A DNA stretch of 64,000 nucleotides from Baylisascaris procyonis (GCA_037389465.1 JAZARR010000167.1:1171001-1235000), one strand, 5' to 3'. Numbered from the stretch's first letter, positions 49,601 to 63,875 are shown. Program-made: numbers and translations. The notes: a model not told the origin generated them from the letters alone.

Positions 49601-52600
49601 AAAATAATGCTCTTACATATTAATGAATTTGGTCATGCAAACGTGTTTCCCGATGAAAATTCTTTTTTTTAAATGATCTGACCACCAAAAAATAAAAATT
49701 TAGCACATATAAAATGCATGCGCAATTTATGAACAGTGGCCTCTGTAGGCATCTAGTTGAAATTACTTGATAGAGAGATTATATGCACATATATTCTCAT
49801 TGATGTGTTTGCTATGATGCGGCTCTTATAGCGTAAATTTACATATAAATGATTACATAATGCATATAAATTATCTACTAATTATGACTCAAACCACATA
49901 TGCAAATTAAAGTGTACGCTCATGATGAAAAATGTTCTCTAAGCATCACCGGCTATAAGAAATCACGAATGACAGCAGAGGAGAAATAATTTCCGCACAA
50001 CGAGTTATCTATCCTAAGGCATTTTCACTTATCTTACGTACTTCGATGTGCCAACATCATTTTTTTATTTGCCATCTATTAACTTTTGTTACTTTATCCA
50101 AACCAAAGTACGATCGCGAACTAGTAAGAAAGAGGAGAGAAGTACCATTGAATGATCAATTAATCAGTAAAGTACTGCTTCACGGTCGGCTTAGAATAGA
50201 TGATAATGAAGTGACCCATTAATGAAGGCTATTTCTATATTCTATTCTACTTTGATAGTTTCTTAGAAGGTTGCTGTCCATAAACTGAGGCCTCCACTTA
50301 TCGATGAAAACGGTTGTGGATCTACGGTCAGATTATTTCTAATTTGTTTAAACTTCGTAATTTCTGATACATCACTTGTTGAATGTATTTCTTCTAGCAA
50401 TGAATTCGATGCGGACGCGATTCAGTCAAAAAATGCAATCAACGTTTTTTGAATGGTTTGTTTTGTCTTATCAAAGCTCCTACATTGCCGTTTCAATCCT
50501 TCGTTGCCAAATTTTATGAGTTGCCTCAAACAATGCGATGCTTCATAATACCGCATCAATCAATGAATCTTTTTTTTTTATTTTTTAACCCTTATCTTCT
50601 CAATCTTCTCTCAATATGCACGTAGAGCTTACTGCTAAATCCTTTTGAGAGCGAATGTTCGCCCCTGAAGATTTCAAAAGTTCAGAAAGATTTTGTGATA
50701 GAGGAACTAGCTAGCAAATCCTTGTGCGACCATGGGATCAGTGTTCGCACATGTCATTTTTGACTTTTCTTTAGCTCCATGAAGGCTATTGATCTTATTT
50801 ATAAGTTTATTTCTAAGCAATATTTTTGCAGATGAGCCCATATTCTCGACCGCTATCACATTTATTTTCTTGTTAGCCGAATTAAGTCGCATATCAAAAA
50901 AGTATTACCAAAAAATTTAGGTATCGATATGTCGCTTGAATGTCTCATAATGTTCCTCTCATCAAACACCTCTTTCTTGCCGCTCATATCAACGTAAACG
51001 ACTGATGGAATGTCTTGGTGATTAATTAGCAAGTTATTTAAATATGGTTATGTTACCTAACTCATTTTTTAAATAGAAAGAAGTTAGTGAAAAGGTAGTA
51101 ATTATTTATAGACAAAAACAAGTGATGTATGGAAATATATGGCGACAAAAAACTTTTGAACCGAAAATTTGAATTATTTCAGTAAAATATGACAGCTTTC
51201 ATGAGATATATAAAAGTCACACAGAGATAGCAATCGTTTCGTCTTCATTTTTCTGTATCTGACAGAATTAAAAGAAAGTATTTAAAGAGATAGCGATTCA
51301 TGGTAAAAAGTTGGCATGGCGCCCACTTTCTACAATCGGTCCGTTTAATCAAGAAACATCCGCTATGCTGTTATCTATAGAAGTGGTGAATTAATGCTCA
51401 CATCACTTTCCGTAATTAAGCAAGTGGTACTTTTAGCACAATTACGCGTTTGTTATGCGCACATTTTTTTTAAAACAAATAAAACTGCTCTGAAGATTTT
51501 ATTGCACTTATTCATAAGAAATGATTGATAGGAACTATTCAATAAAAAATAACTGATTAAGAAAATGCGAGTCGGAAGCAGATTTGATTCAAGATATCAT
51601 CGAAAGGCTTCGATTATAAAATCAAATTCCATTTGCGTAATTATAGTCGTTTGCAATGGAATCGACCGAACAGACACGCAGACACACAGGTATGCAGATA
51701 CGCTTTCATATGCCGCGATGTCATGTCTGTGCAATGAGATCGCGGCAATGCAATCTTGTGAAAGTCTGAGAAAAAAAAGCACATAAAAAGCTATCGGCTA
51801 TTTGCTTTTGCTGAAAGTTTTTTGCATTGGATGCAAGATATAGAGGTGAATAAATGGGTGAAAGATATGCAAGAATGATCGGTTGAAAGCTACCTAGCGG
51901 CTACCGCATATTGGAAGGAGAGGGCACTTACGAATGACCGGATGTCGTTTGTTTTACGATAGAACAAAAGTGCAAGCAAAACGTTGCTTTCTTTGTTGAT
52001 AGACAATAAACAACATTAAGCTCACATATGATTACCGGTCGCAATTCAAAACAGATTCTTGCCGAGTGATATATCATCACCAAAAGCTGATCACTCATCA
52101 TATTCTCCCATACACTTTATCTAGGCATTCATTTTGTATGCGCTTTCCGTAAAGCTTAACATATACATTAGAGTGAGAACGCATCTGTGCATATGTCTGT
52201 GTATTTATTTTGCGCTAATATATGTATTTATCTGTCTGAGAATTTCAACTCATCAACCACATCGGCTAAGACTGTGAAATATGACGGACAGCAAGATCTA
52301 TTTCACGGATAGCCTCCTATTCCCAATTTCCTTGCGACTCGTGGTGTTCATTGTCAATTATTGATGCATGAAAAGGCGTCATAGAATATTTAGACGAAAT
52401 TTTGCTTTGCTTGTGATTGGATATGGTCTAGAAAAGAGCTTTTTTTTGGCTCGAAATTCCAATTAATTGTATGCAAATCACATCAATCAACGTTTTTCTC
52501 TCTGGGCTGAAATGTGAACACCATCAGTGGTCCCTTGCATATTTTTGCATTTCTTTACTCATTTTTTTCAAGGTTTAATTGGTCAATAAGCAACAAGCTA

Positions 52601-52991
52601 TTAAAGGGTATTTTAGCTGAGTGATCATTCCTTCTTTACCAATGGTGCACATTCATAGCTAATTTCCTGAAAACTTTTATGACTGAGTCGCGCACTTATA
52701 TTCTTCTGAGGAAAGGTATTTATTTTCATTAAAATAAATGACATTCGTTGAATGGTATTTATTGCGGTGGAAATACCGAACGAATGCGAGATCTCCATTA
52801 CGTTTCTGAGAGTTGGCTATGTAACATTTCATAGCCAGTTCTATCGATGAGAAACATAGCAAAGCATAAAAATTTGCTACTTAAAATATAATTCCATCTT
52901 CATAGTAAGGCAAGTGAAGAAATACTCAAAAAAAAAAAAAACCCGAAATGCCTAAAATATAAGAGAAAATTGCGGAATAAAAATACTCATT
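46651..52991. other. AT-rich stretch without recognised genes
   Basis: Short A/T runs and small open frames only. The region upstream of the GPCR's tentative first exon lies at its left end. ATGCATTTGCAA-type phrases recur at 48298-48370, next to the strong hairpin listed separately. Confidence 0.4.
48442..48483. other. 18-bp stem hairpin
   Basis: GGCGAATGCCAGTGCCAT pairs with ATGGCATTGGCATTCGCC across a six-base loop (CATCAA). There is a single G-T pair, which would be a wobble in RNA. Flanks do not extend the stem, which is shorter than a typical microRNA precursor. A structured RNA, a transposon remnant or a cruciform site are all possible. Confidence 0.75.
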
Positions 52992-53198
52992 TTAGAGAAA
53001 ATTTCCAACTTTTGCAAAGTTTATATGCAACGCATTAGCTAACAGTATGAAGTAAGAAAATACAGCGAATTGCATAATAGCCGTAATTGGATTGCAATGT
53101 GCCGCATTAATACCGCAAAGTCTGAAGGCGCATAGCATTTGATTAGTTGACCACAATCCAAGAGCGGAATGAACAGCATTACCCCAACCCGTATACAC
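52992..53198 (-). CDS. Possible membrane-protein exon, unidentified
   Basis: A 68-codon frame contains an acceptor-like CGCCTTCAG near 53112 and a hydrophobic stretch (AIMQFAVFSYFILLANAL). The order VHS, then PITAIMQF and a helix, is weakly reminiscent of the C-terminal part of ELO fatty-acid elongases, but the MYxYY and HxxHH motifs are missing and I could not find partner exons. It may equally be a remnant or chance. Confidence 0.2.
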   Translation of the reverse strand: MYTGWGNAVHSALGLWSTNQMLCAFRLCGINAAHCNPITAIMQFAVFSYFILLANALHINFAKVGNFL

Positions 53199-53460
53199 AC
53201 CCCTTTCTTGCTATGCTGCTTTGATGAAGTAAACCCTTAGTTCGGTGGTAATACGTCAGGCGCTTTTTTTACTTGCCAGCCGCAAGGAAATATCTAAGTT
53301 CTTTTTTAGAGATTAGAGATTGTACCGGAAGGAATGAAATGTTGGGTTGCAAATTTATGACCGCCTCCATGATCACCTCGCTGGGACCAATATTGGCGTC
53401 TCATTATGAAAATACGCACAAAATGCCGCTGAAAAATGCAGCCAACGGAAAATTGCATCT

Positions 53461-53548
53461 AATATATGGGAGAGAAACATTGAAAATATGGGAGAGAAAC
53501 ATTGAATATATAGGAGAGAAACATTGAATATATGGGAGAGAAACATTT
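53461..53548. repeat. Minisatellite, four 22-bp units
   Basis: Four contiguous units of exactly 22 bp, core ATGGGAGAGAAACATTG, differ at one or two positions each. Confidence 0.9.
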
Positions 53549-53741
53549 TAAAACCCAAAGATTAACAATGAGTAGGGCCGTTTGTTGGGAGGAAAATTCT
53601 AGAATTGTAAATGGTTGCTAAATGAATGGTTATGAATTAAGTAGTGTATTTAACATGACGTTCTGATCCGAGTACGAACAAATTTCACAGTGAAATATTT
53701 ACAGACTTCTATTCAGCTTTCTTTTATTTCCAAAGATGTAA

Positions 53742-54103
53742 AAAAAATTCAAGGAGGGACGAATTGAGAAGCAGTTAGAGAAACTTAGAATTGAGAAATT
53801 ACTACAAGTACTAAAACGAGTACTCCAAGAGGAGAGCGTTGCTGATAGCAAAGCTAAGGCAACTGGTTCTTTAAAGAAGCCAAGTATCAGTTTTATGTGA
53901 ATGACGTTTTGATTTTCGATACAGAGATGTCCGCTGCTTTTCCCAACATTACGAGCAACATTGAAAGAACTTATTCACTCAAGCGAGCAAGTTACTCATT
54001 GCTACTTATGTTCGCAAAACAGCCAGAAGTAGGGACTTCCACTCTGCTTGATGAATTCTTTGACAATGATCTTTGTACTTTGAATGATGAGCTAATGAGA
54101 TGA
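53742..54103 (+). pseudogene. Two abutting coding-like frames, unidentified
   Basis: One frame (53742-53900) encodes a charged helix likely to form a coiled coil (KEGRIEKQLEKLRIEKLLQ). It overlaps by four bases a second frame (53897-54103) ending DDLCTLNDELMR-like. Together they look like one coding sequence interrupted by a frameshift, or an unspliced exon of unknown type. No family recognised. Confidence 0.2.
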
Positions 54104-56288
54104 AAGCATTAACATCACTTAACTGCTTAAGAAACAAGGACATAATATAAACGATTACAATTTCATTGATGGTCAAGAAGGATTTTAAATCTTAATTGAG
54201 AGATTCTCTCGCCGAAGATTTTAAATTTCACCTCAAGATTGAATTGTCAACAGATGAAACGTCGGAAAATACGGCAAATGTTGACCACAGATTGATAATA
54301 TATTTCATCTCGATCTACGCTTTCCCCACAATCTCTACAAGAGAAAATTCAATGAGTTGGCGATAATTTGCACTCACTTTCGAGCATTTATGCAAATGGT
54401 CGATATGCCTTATTGGAAATTATAAGGCGAATTTCATAGTAGTCCTTTGGCACACTTAGTATCTTATCTTTCCATCTATTTCTTTGGGGATCAACAAAGT
54501 GAAAGCATTTTTTCAACTCGAAAATATTTTAAAAAGCAGATTGTCTCAGAAAGTATACCATGAAGCATTTCCTTAGAAATAATACCACATAGTAAGTGAG
54601 TGAAATAAACAATGAAACAACTTACAGTCTGAAATGTCATTAGAAATATACGTGAGTTTTTACCTTTTGTGCAAAAATGATATAAAAAAAAGCAGCAAGA
54701 CGAATTATTTCTTGTGAATTTGATTAATGGCATGGCCAAGAATGAGCTTACAGCACAAAAAAATATGCTGCAGTAGGGGTGATTAAAGAGTAAACAAGTG
54801 AGTGTTTAAAGCCGCATCAGCAACCAGCTTTTCGTTTAATTTGAGCATTCGATGGCTTGTGAACTTTTCCTCTCTTTTGTCATCCCCTTCCATGGGCCAA
54901 CATTCACCCTTCAAAATCTTTTCATAAACTTCTCATTAAAAAAAAAACATTTATTTTCCACCCAGTTGGCAATATTGAAACCTTCTTTGCGCAACCGTTA
55001 CATAGTTAAAAGACAATAAAAAATAGAGAGGAAGAGGAAAATTGAAAGTGTAAATGTGTGTATTAAAATCGACAAAAAGAAATCAAGTGGGAAATGCATC
55101 CAGTGAGTTGATACGACAAACTTTTCTTTTGCAGACTGCTTCTCCCAGTGGAATGTTTCAAATGGGCATACTCGATGGTTTCGGCTTAAAATTAAGATGA
55201 GCATCGTTATATTAATGGCGAAATAAAGCACTCTTCCTATGAACTTTTATTCTCGATTTGCTCATTCAGAGTATAAAAGTAACGTAAGCCTAAGTGGAAA
55301 AATCCCTTAATATTTAAGAATAAAACTATGGGGCATCGTGTTAAGCTGTCGTAGATGCTTTACTTTAGAAAGAAAGCCGCATGCACACATGGCGGAACTC
55401 ATGTTGGAAGTGATAAGGAATTGACGTTGGAAGCAATAAGAAATCTATGCTGGAAATGATAAAGATCCTTGTTGGAGGTAATAAGAAATCTATGTTGGAA
55501 GTGATAAGGAACCTGTTTTGGAAGGGCTAATGAATCTATAGTGGAAGTGATAAGCAGTTTATGTGTCAGTTACGAAACAATCAGCACACTACAGCTATTG
55601 CAACAATAAAGCGGCTAGTTGTGTTTCCTTCTCAATAGAAGCATTAAAATTTATGCGCTCTTTGAGATTTTAAATCTCAACTATGCTTTCTTCATCTTCT
55701 ATTTCTCCGCTTTCTGTTTTCTTCATCTTTCGCTTTTGAAATTCGTCATTCGTTTCTTTGGCCACTTAAAAGCACTTCAGGCATATTTGGCTAATAAAAA
55801 ATCCCGACTCAATACCTTCTTTTGCATGAGTAAAACGCCTTAGGGCATGCAGCCGCAAATGCATGCAAGTCAACCACACTAACAGAGAAAAATCAAAGCT
55901 GTCTATTAGATAGATGAAAATTTCCACCATATACGTTTACGTGATTTTTTCATCTATGAAAAGGATCGCCCACTTTGCATCAAATAAGTTCGGATTTGTT
56001 TTCGCTTTGATTCACTGCTCGTCGGTATTTCATTAGCATATGCGATCCAGTGCTAATGGCGCAAAGTTGTGCAATATCCAAGGCAAAGGTGGGCACAATT
56101 TCTGCCTCACTTCTGCGCTCGCACAACTGCACTTCACTTGAAGAGGTTCGATTTAGAATATCTGAGTATCAATTTAAAGCATCAAAGTACAGTCACTATG
56201 AAGCGCTAGAGTGTTCAAATATGTTGTTTTATGGCATGTTCTATCTATGATAGCTTTGAGATCAATAAGAGGGATTGTTGAATAGAGT
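54104..56288. other. AT-rich stretch without recognised genes
   Basis: No supported exon. It holds the 23-bp minisatellite at 55401-55560 and short open frames without family resemblance. A minus-strand frame at 54491-54739 has hydrophobic content but poor splice context. Confidence 0.4.
55401..55560. repeat. Minisatellite, about seven 23-bp units
   Basis: GTTGGAAGTGATAAGGAAT-like units recur about seven times with moderate divergence. Confidence 0.85.
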
Positions 56289-56446
56289 TTATTGCCGACT
56301 GTCAAGGAAATCTAAAGACATTTGCGCCGTTCCGCTTTTCTTGTTGTTTTGCGAAACCAACGAGGATAAAACTATGAAATCTGAAGCCATGTCTTCGAAT
56401 CCCTGGGCCCTCTTCCACCTGTTAAGTTCCGAAAGAAGCCGAATAC
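56289..56446 (-). CDS. Putative terminal exon of an unidentified protein
   Basis: After acceptor TATTGCAG a phase 1 frame gives 51 residues and TAA. Content is strongly protein-like (LLSELNRWKRAQGFEDMA; DFIVLSSLVSQNNKK) with a balanced codon mix. An upstream candidate exon 56519-56577 (NWTNSEPPTITTVRNE, donor G|GTAAGA) joins in phase. Its own acceptor is poor and no further exons were traced. It lacks an initiator of its own. Family unknown. Confidence 0.3.
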
Positions 56447-59400
56447 CTGCAATAGACGAGAATTTGTAAAAAAAATAACATAATGTATCACCTGGCGGGT
56501 TTTCCCACTTTCTCTTACCCTCATTCCTAACAGTTGTAATAGTTGGTGGCTCTGAATTTGTCCAGTTCGAATGGGATCTGATGTTGTAGACTCAGATTTT
56601 TTGTGCTTCATAAGAACATTGGAAACAATGGGCGCTTTATTTAAGCTGCACAGGTGTTGCAAGATAATCACCTAACATCAATAAATGCGTCATACTCTGA
56701 ACTTGTTCACAACACAAAGCTTCGTTGATCATAAAAAAGGCTTCAGATATAAAAGTGATCAAAGTGGAAAATCAATAGGTGACGACAAAATTGATACGGA
56801 TCGCTCAGAAATAGAATGATGAATGTGAGTGGAATAGTGCACATCTCAAAGTGTCAGATGTTGGGAATCTTTTTGCTTCGCTGTGTAGCTGCACTTAGAT
56901 CATCCTATGAAAAGATAATCTTTTTTCGCCGATTCATTTGGGGACTTACCAAATTCCCACGAATAATAACTGCAAAGCAATTCTAAGATTGTCTCCCCTT
57001 TTCAGCGAGCAATGGTGTCCAAGTGATACAGAGTACCTTTCAATAAGACATATAGAAACTCTCGAACTCCATCCAGTCAGTTGTCGATCTCAGAGACGAT
57101 CTGAATGCTTTCTCATTCGCCCTTTTTTCAACTAAGGGTAGTTTTGAAAGTAATTTGGCATATGCTATTTTGAGTATTTTTTAATAGAGTGATGTCTCAC
57201 ATCTTCATTAGTGGCCATTATAGAACACCTACTATGTAAGTGACTAAGAATAGCAATTGACTACTAAGAGTGAATCGCCTGGGAATAGACTCGCACAACA
57301 CCGTCGAAAACTGCATCAGAGTAATTGTGTAGTAATTAAATACGCTAGCCACTCTGCCAGCCATACATCGCCGATTAGTGAATAACGGCGACGATGCATC
57401 ATAACATATAGAGATGACTATTGTTGTTGTTGTTGTCGAAGTGATTCTTCGAACGTTATTGGGTATCAACAATACAACGGACTGTTGCAAGTTCGTCTTT
57501 TACAGCTTTAATGAAGGCCTACCAATCGCTTGTTGATTTACAAGGCTTATTTGATTCCCCTCTTTGGTTTGGGCTTAGCTTCATGCTTCAAAACTCCTTC
57601 TTTCTCCCTCTCTCTCATGGCGAAGCGAAAATCCTCCTAAAACTATCCGCTATGTTAGCGATACTTTGTACTGTTTCGAAGAAACTAGACTGATTGTAAG
57701 CACGCATTAGGGGTGAATGCTAATTCAGGATGCAGGCATCGGCGTGAATTCATTCGACAATTGTAATTGCTAAGTATAATATCTCACTATCTATCACCTT
57801 TCATCATCTCTTAAAACAGAGTCAATAGCGATCCGAAATGCCTCAGGCACATCGCATATGTTATATTCTTATTCCGCAAAAAATCCATTATCACAGTCGT
57901 TTATATGCATTTCTGGGCAGGTATTTTTCTTAAAACCTCCGCTTACTGGGAAGTATGGAGGACATACAACTCAACTGAGGAAAAGAATACAGTGATTGAT
58001 GCCTTGGGCACGTTAGAAATTTTTTTCTCGATGAATATGCGAGCATTTGTTTCTTCTCCCCAAGAAGATGACAAAAAAAAAAAAATTCGACACTCGATAT
58101 TACACTCCTTACGAAAATTTAGGTGACTAGTTTTGTCTCATATAGCTATAAAATATTTTCTAAATTATTGGCGGCATAAATACGAAAGTGGATGGACGAT
58201 TCAAGTTTCGTCTATTAAAAAAAATGCTTTGCCGTTTCAATAGATATTATTGGAAACGTAGTTGAGCTTTGTATAGGCGGACTGCGTCATGATTTAGGTG
58301 GAATATTGCGCGCATATGTTTTAAATATGACAATGCTTTTACCGTACGCGGTTGTCAGTACTTAACAAAAGACCACACGCAAATGTTATTGTTGATAAGA
58401 ACAATGAAAAAAGTGACGTTTATGAGATCGTGACGGCCGAAAGACATAAAAGAGGACATGTGCAGGTGATTTGCCCTCATTGTATTTGTTATGTTAGCTA
58501 TTTGTCGTTAATATTTATGACAAACTTTAAAAGAAAGCATTGTGCCGTTTCGTTTCAAAGGGAAAGCAGATGATAAAACAGGAAGCAAAGAAAAGTGATC
58601 AAAGTGTTGATGAGTGGATTTTTCTGCTCCTTTTCCACTTTCTCGAGCTACATTCAAAGATGACACAAATGAATATTTAGTATTCTTGAGAAGATTCAAG
58701 CGGTATACCATTTTGATTTTTTTATCTTTCGCTGTTAATTTATATTAGGTCTCTTTTTCAGCGTAACTGAATAAATAATTTCAACATTAAAAATATGCAT
58801 TATGAATCGTCATAGAAGGGCATAAAAAAGTCGAAAAGAAAATGCAAAGCAGTTTCATTTAGCTGAGGACCTGTGAATTGTAAGAGCATCGTGAAATATG
58901 CTTAAACGAAAATATTCGTCACAAAAAAGCTGATGAGAACATTTTGGTGCTTAGAAGTCCTTCCAAAATATTTGCAACGGCGATTCATTAATCCGTTACC
59001 TTGTCGATTTCGACTTAAAACAGGTGGATCATTGATACGAATGGTTTGAGATGTAGCTATCAGCTATAAAGAAGGTCGCTATGAATTAAAAAAAAAAATT
59101 GTCTGTTGCATTTATTTTGATAAAAAGACTTGACAGAAAGTTTCACCTCAAGATTCCTTTTCTCTCTCACTTCTTCAATGTAACATCTTAGTTGAGAGGA
59201 ATTCGAGAAAGAAACCAGCATCAAATGGTCCAAAAATATTTCCTAACAAATAAAAGCGTCCAACAAGTTCATCGTTCAATGATCATCAATCGATCAGTCA
59301 AAGGTTAATATTCCATCATCTCATTCCACCTAGCTAGTTCGATGAAAATCTATTGAAACTTGGCAGCATTTGAAATTTTCGCTCTCTATATGAATAAATG

Positions 59401-62337
59401 CTTTAACTCTAAACTAAGCGTCCAATTTAATGATGAAATTACAGGGAATCATATTCAAACCTTTGCGATGATCCTCCTCCATACGAAACTACCTTGCGAA
59501 AAAACATCAAATAGAATTTACTGGCAAGAAAAAGTATTAGAATGAATTTTTAAGTGAAAATATTGCAACCACATAGCATTATATGAATTTAGGTGGAAAA
59601 ATTTCCAGCTCTGAAAAGATGGCAGTGGATTATGTGAAAGGATCTTCGTCTGCAGGAAAAAAGGGAAAAAATATCGTCTTAGAAAACAACAGAAAGCTCA
59701 AATTCATCAAACAATGAATTTGCATTTCTTTATGGCAATAGGTTATCGCGATTTGCTAAATCCTGAATAGCGCAAAACGAAAAAGAAAGCGCTAACTTCC
59801 AGAAGAAAATTCAAGTGCTTATAGGGGCAGACATATCGAAGAAATATTAAATTTACGTGCACCTCAACAGAGATAGGAAATTTCATAACTGAGGACGTTT
59901 CAATTCGCAGTACGAATCTATCGCGTAGATAGCCAAGTAAACTCACTAGTAAACCGATTAGCCCACGAGCAAAAATATCTCGCCTCAGCTAGTTTCACAC
60001 TATCAGCATTAATGGAGAAGGAGTACGAGAAGTTTACACGTCTGCAACACTGCTATTTCCGATTCTAGAACGTTGCATAACTGTTCTTCTCTGAAGTCTC
60101 GAGATCTTTGAACCGAATTTTTGCACTCAAATCAAAACGAAAGTAAAAAATCATAGCCACCATCATCATAGAGCGTTTTTGCAAGCTTCATCTCGCAAAA
60201 TCCAAGCAAAATGCAGAAAAAAAAATTCTGCTGCAAAATTTCCATAGCTATTTGCTCTTGGAAAAAATTTTTTTCCTGTAGATTGATTTTCATTTGCGTT
60301 TAATGATTGAGGAAATTTCGCTAATAAGATGACACTATCGGTGATTACTTGCCTATGTGAAAAGGCAACGTAAATTAAATTCTTTTCCAATTTCAAATTG
60401 CACTTTTCATCATTGTTCACAAATTCATTACGAGACAAGCAAAGGATGAAACTTTGGAGATAAAGGTGAGAAATGCGACTGCAAATCTGCCAGTATGGAC
60501 TGAGAGAAGTGAACTCAATAGAAATTTATAATCAAGGTTTTTTTTGAAATTTTTGAGCTTTTAACATTATCTTCGCATTAAAAAGTTCTGAAGTAAGCTG
60601 GAGGTTCAAAAAGGTGGTGGTTTTTCAAGAATCCGCGATTTCTGGGCCTCCTCAAGCTTTTTGTTGCAGCTTATATTTATATGGGGGTATGCAATCCCTG
60701 TAGAAAGGATTCTTTCTTATATTCCAAGTAGTCCATGTTTTATGCTTTCTCTCCACATATATACAGAGTGTCAAAACACTTCCCTCTAGCTGAAGTGTTC
60801 GACGACCTCTTCAAATCAATAATTCTCTTTATCATTCCGTGTGCCCAAATTGAAAGCATTTTTGCTTCGAAGAAATATCTAGATGCGGTTGATGAACAAG
60901 TTTTTTGCCGACATTTTTCTTTAACGATAAAAAAATTTGATAGCATCTTCATGAGTTCTGTAAGCGTCCATAAAAAATCATTAAGCACTACCTTCAAATC
61001 ACTGCACGATGCATAGTTGATCAGCTCTTTAAATCGTCGAAAGCCACACATAGAGAGAATGGGATAAATCCATAGCAATTCGATAAGGAACGAATTGTCT
61101 ATCGAAACATATTTGATTCGTTCGTCAATTTAAGGAAATAAAACACCAGGAAAAATAAAAAACATTATGTACATCAACTATAAATATAAATATATATTTG
61201 TTATGTGTGTTGACTAATCATCTAATTTGAGAATCATTAGCCAAATTAGCCGAAAATCCTGTTGTCTGTAAATGTTCTGTTGCAGACAGCTGTGTGGAAC
61301 AAGCAATTATAGCTATGAAGCTCGCAAAGGACACCATTTCTTAATAAGCTGTAAATAGATATTCAACGAATGTCCTAAGTTGTTCAACGAACACGAATCA
61401 AGACAAAATGCTAACAACTCTTGAAAACATTCTTCAAAAGATGTGTTTGACAACAAATCCTATAGTTTATATAGCTTGCTGGGTCTATGAATTATTCGTA
61501 CTGTTCCATCAAGGTAGCAGATTACTTACTGGTTGGGTTGGTCCCTTTCTCTCTAATCTCTCATTAAAAATCTCTCATAACAACTAAATTTTCTAGCGTT
61601 TTGAAAAAATTTCTACAGATTCCCTTCCTTTCAATCAAGCGAATTGAACATCTCGCAATAAAAAAACTCATAGAAAACTTCGCGAGATCTCGAATAATCT
61701 AAACAAATTTTAAGAACTTCACAAATTTTTGAAGGGGGAGGTATTTTGTTGAACGATAATCATTTCGTACTTGCACGCATACATATGTAGTATGCTTTTG
61801 ATTGATTTGTGTAGATTGATTTCACTCAAATCATAACGTCTATGAGAAAATTTTTTATTCTTTTTCGATCACTGCAGCAAATTCAAAGGGAAGGATGGGA
61901 CATTTCTATCCGATTGGGAAATAAAGGTTGTACCAACAGTGGTGATTAGTATTTTGAAGCGATTTAAATCGATCGCTTAGTCTCTAATCGATCCCTATCA
62001 GCACTTCTGCGGGCATAATGCTCATCACACCGAAAAGCAGGAATTATATATAATAATGAAGAGGCCCTTTGTGAGGGTGAACATTTGGCGTCAATATCAA
62101 CAAGGAAAATGCAGCCCACTTGTATGCGATAAACAGCCTAAATTATCTTGAAGACAGCAATTGTCTTTGGAGGTCGATAAAATTCACTTGTCGGTAAACG
62201 TCAAATACGGTGGTTATCGAATTGACGAGATTGTCCTTATGAGTTTCCAAGGTTCCTCAAACCAAAACCAAATTGAATCAAGATGATTATCAGATTATAA
62301 TCTTTGACAATCGCAGAGCACTAGAGACCAAAAGAAT

Positions 62338-62591
62338 AGTGAGAACCACAGATAAGTGAGGACAGTGACAAGTGCAACTGAATCAGGACATTGAGGACTA
62401 CAAATAAGTCAGGACAGTGCGGACTCCGGACACTCATTTGGGATTCTCACATGGACAGTAAGAACTCCGAATAAGTGAGACAGCGAGGACCTCAAATGTG
62501 TGAAGCCAATGAGGACCTGAAATGAGTGAGGACGGTGAGGACAGTGGGGACAGTGAAGACTCCAAATAAGTGAGGACAGCGAGGACTCCTA
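62338..62591. repeat. Degenerate minisatellite, about 26-bp unit
   Basis: Variants of GTGAGGACAGYGAGGACTCC followed by AAATAA recur about eight times with insertions and decay. Confidence 0.8.
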
Positions 62592-63875
62592 AAGGAACTA
62601 AAAGAAATATGAAAGCACCAAACTATTGTAGCTATTTTCATAAATTCTTTGCTGCCTATTGGAACGGTGTATACAACAATGTTGGTGGTCGCTTGCGAAG
62701 CGAAAAGTGTTCATATGGAAAAGAATTTTTCGAATCATGTGCCACTGCCTCCACACGGCTGTCTACGAAATGACCTTCTTTAGATCGATGCGCTTCTGCG
62801 TTATGCCACATATAAATACAAGACGATTCGCTTGATACTTACGTCTGTGACGAATTATTTTTTAAAAAAAGTTCTTCATTCTGCAATATAATAGCGGAAG
62901 ACCAATTGATGAAAAATTCTTCGCTTACCAATTAGTCATAAAGTACAGCTCCTATCAAAACACTGGGGTGTTATCCTCGCACTATTGGTGTTTGTCTCAC
63001 AGGATATGAGGAAGCAGCTACGTCCTCTGATAAACTGTCAAACAACTATACATGACCTTTTTCGTGAGAAAGTTTAAAAGGCCAGATATCTATTAGTGCG
63101 GGCAATGATCAATGCAAAACTAGGCGCACAAATTCTCCAGCATTCAGTCATGAGAGTACTGGAAAATTCCCAGAAGAGAGGATTGTGGGAGGAGTGGTGA
63201 AGTGGGAGAAGGAGAGAGGAGAATGACCTTGAAATATATTAATCTGAGCAATTTGAAGTCAGCGATCTATTTCTCGAATTTCACGTCTATTTCTGAGAAA
63301 CTATCAGAGTTTTGTTGTCCTATATTTTGTTGTCAACTATATTTTTAGGCATAGATATTTCAATGGATGCTGAAAATTCACTAAACCACTTGTTATCAAA
63401 GGTGTATATCAGGTAATTAGAAGAAACAATGAGGAATATAAAAATGCGTTCAATTAAAAGCGTCCAATAAAAATGTGTAATTAACAGTAAGAACATAAAA
63501 TTGAAGCATTTCCCGAAAAGTGAACGTTGTTGACGAGCGTGGACATTCATATAAAGTCAAACAAATCGATTTCACATATATTTTGCAACAACTGGAAGTT
63601 CATCCTCCTACACATATGAAGAGGACGAATGATCGAGAGAATTGATAGGATAGCATTTGCAAGAAAAAAATGATATGTTCACTGCTGTTGGGCTTTATGT
63701 CTGATGCACTTAGAGATGAAAACAAAAGTGCCAAAAAAAAATTTTCTTCAGTGCTATTTGAAATTCGAGACGACGATAATGGCACTACATACTGACTTTT
63801 CCTAAGACTCAGTGAAATTTGCCTTAACATCTGTAACATTGTACGTCGGAGGCTTATATTAAGCAGAGAGGCGGA

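Noticed and set aside
54491..54739. Minus-strand frame with TFQTVSCFIVYF, resembling an elongase helix
   Set aside because: The stretch is cut by splice-like signals that would remove it, and no histidine-box exon was found upstream.
60735..61016. Plus-strand open frame of 93 codons
   Set aside because: Moderately coding-like but no recognised motif, start context or partner exons; the opposite strand is open as well.
62470..62500. Phrase similar to the lin-4 microRNA (GACCTCAAATGTGTGA)
   Set aside because: Lies within the GTGAGGACAG minisatellite, has mismatches and no hairpin arm.
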